Of a DNA stretch of 5,654 nt, positions 5,171 through 5,654 are shown piece after piece. Source of the DNA: an uncultured Clostridia bacterium (lineage in GTDB: Bacteria; Bacillota; Clostridia; Oscillospirales; Acutalibacteraceae); assembly GCA_904420155.1 (NCBI GenBank), contig CAJFUH010000065.1:1-5654 (forward strand), given 5' to 3'. How positions within the stretch are numbered: position 1 is the first letter of the stretch; every line of letters starts with the position of its first letter. The translations under genes were made by a program, and so were the position numbers. The notes beneath the pieces were generated by a model that saw only the letters and a program-made list of their open reading frames with translations, did not search any database and had not been told where the DNA came from.

Positions 5171-5653
5171 CTATTCTGCCGGATCTATCTGGCCGGAAAA
5201 AGAAGAACGATCTTGAGGACGGGATTTTGGTATAGAAAATTTAGGGTCCTTTACACGCAAGGCACGGATCGCATTCAGAATAGCGATCACGGACACGCCG
5301 ACATCTGCGAATACCGCTGCCCACATATTCGCTAACCCTAAGGCGCCTAGTACCAATACAATAGCTTTCACAGCCAAAGCAAATACGATATTCTGTCTCA
5401 CAATACGAAGGGTTTTTCTTGAAATGCGAACCACAGTGGAAATCTTTGAGGGTTCGTCTGTCATAATCACCACATCCGCCGCTTCAATCGCGGCGTCGGA
5501 GCCCAATCCTCCCATCGCGATCCCGATATCCGCTCTCGCCAGTACCGGGGCGTCGTTGATACCATCGCCCACAAAAGCGAGTTTTCCTTTGGGAGATTTT
5601 TGCCGCAAAAGCTCCTCCATTTTTTCCACTTTTCCTGCCGGCAGCAATTCCGT
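5171..5653 (-). CDS. Heavy-metal P1B-type ATPase, CadA/ZntA-like, C-terminal part (5' end outside window)
   Basis: This is the last 160 residues of a membrane cation pump that exports metal at the cost of ATP. The frame is open to the right edge, so the start, metal-binding domain, CPC-type motif and phosphorylation site are outside. Visible are the end of the P domain, with ELLPAGK (2-8) and GDGINDAP (29-36). The hinge GSDAAIEAADVVIMTDEPSK (49-68) follows. Two membrane helices come next, about residues 85-105 and 108-128. The second contains FADVGVSVIAILNAIR, whose Asp matches the last-helix Asp of the Zn/Cd/Pb group (P1B-2), so zinc, cadmium or lead export is inferred. A hydrophilic tail of about 28 residues ends the protein. 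Gly replaces the usual Asp in the LLPxDK motif. The gene converges on queA and shares its terminator. Confidence 0.92.
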   Translation of the reverse strand, partial: TELLPAGKVEKMEELLRQKSPKGKLAFVGDGINDAPVLARADIGIAMGGLGSDAAIEAADVVIMTDEPSKISTVVRISRKTLRIVRQNIVFALAVKAIVLVLGALGLANMWAAVFADVGVSVIAILNAIRALRVKDPKFSIPKSRPQDRSSFSGQIDPAE

Positions 5654-5654
5654 A

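Overview
The window looks like chromosomal DNA of a low-to-moderate-GC Firmicute, most likely of class Clostridia and possibly Oscillospiraceae-like. Supporting signs are strong AGGAGG-type ribosome binding sites, a near-consensus sigma-A promoter, a lysine (L-box) riboswitch with an intrinsic terminator, and intrinsic terminators at each operon end. The class-level placement is inference from gene content and layout. I see no insertion sequence, tRNA, rRNA, CRISPR array or prophage gene.

Layout, left to right. Positions 1-66 may hold the last codons of a rightward gene. A strong hairpin terminator (79-129) follows. Positions 190-3508 carry a leftward four-gene operon, transcribed in the order asd, dapA, dapB, then a stand-alone ACT-domain protein that resembles the regulatory end of aspartokinase. 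The 454-base gap between asd and queA (3509-3962) is almost fully explained. It holds the asd ribosome binding site, a riboswitch-controlled terminator, an L-box lysine aptamer, the operon promoter, and a back-to-back promoter candidate for the rightward gene queA (3963-4988). A long bidirectional terminator (5074-5115) separates queA from the 3' end of a leftward heavy-metal P1B-ATPase gene that runs off the right edge.

How the genes work together. Asd reduces aspartyl-phosphate to aspartate semialdehyde, DapA condenses this with pyruvate, and DapB reduces the product to tetrahydrodipicolinate. These are the early steps toward diaminopimelate (cell wall) and lysine. The aptamer lies 5' of all four genes, so lysine should switch off the whole set by premature termination. 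The ACT protein keeps the effector-binding part of aspartokinase without the kinase part, which suggests a second, protein-level feedback element, but that role is inference. The kinase itself and the later lysine steps are not in the window. QueA (queuosine tRNA modification) and the metal ATPase are neighbours with no evident functional link.

The window is mostly conventional. The items most worth a second look are the free-standing aspartokinase-type ACT protein, the details of the lysine switch (including an unusual match between the aptamer and the terminator arm), and the symmetric divergent promoter pair.
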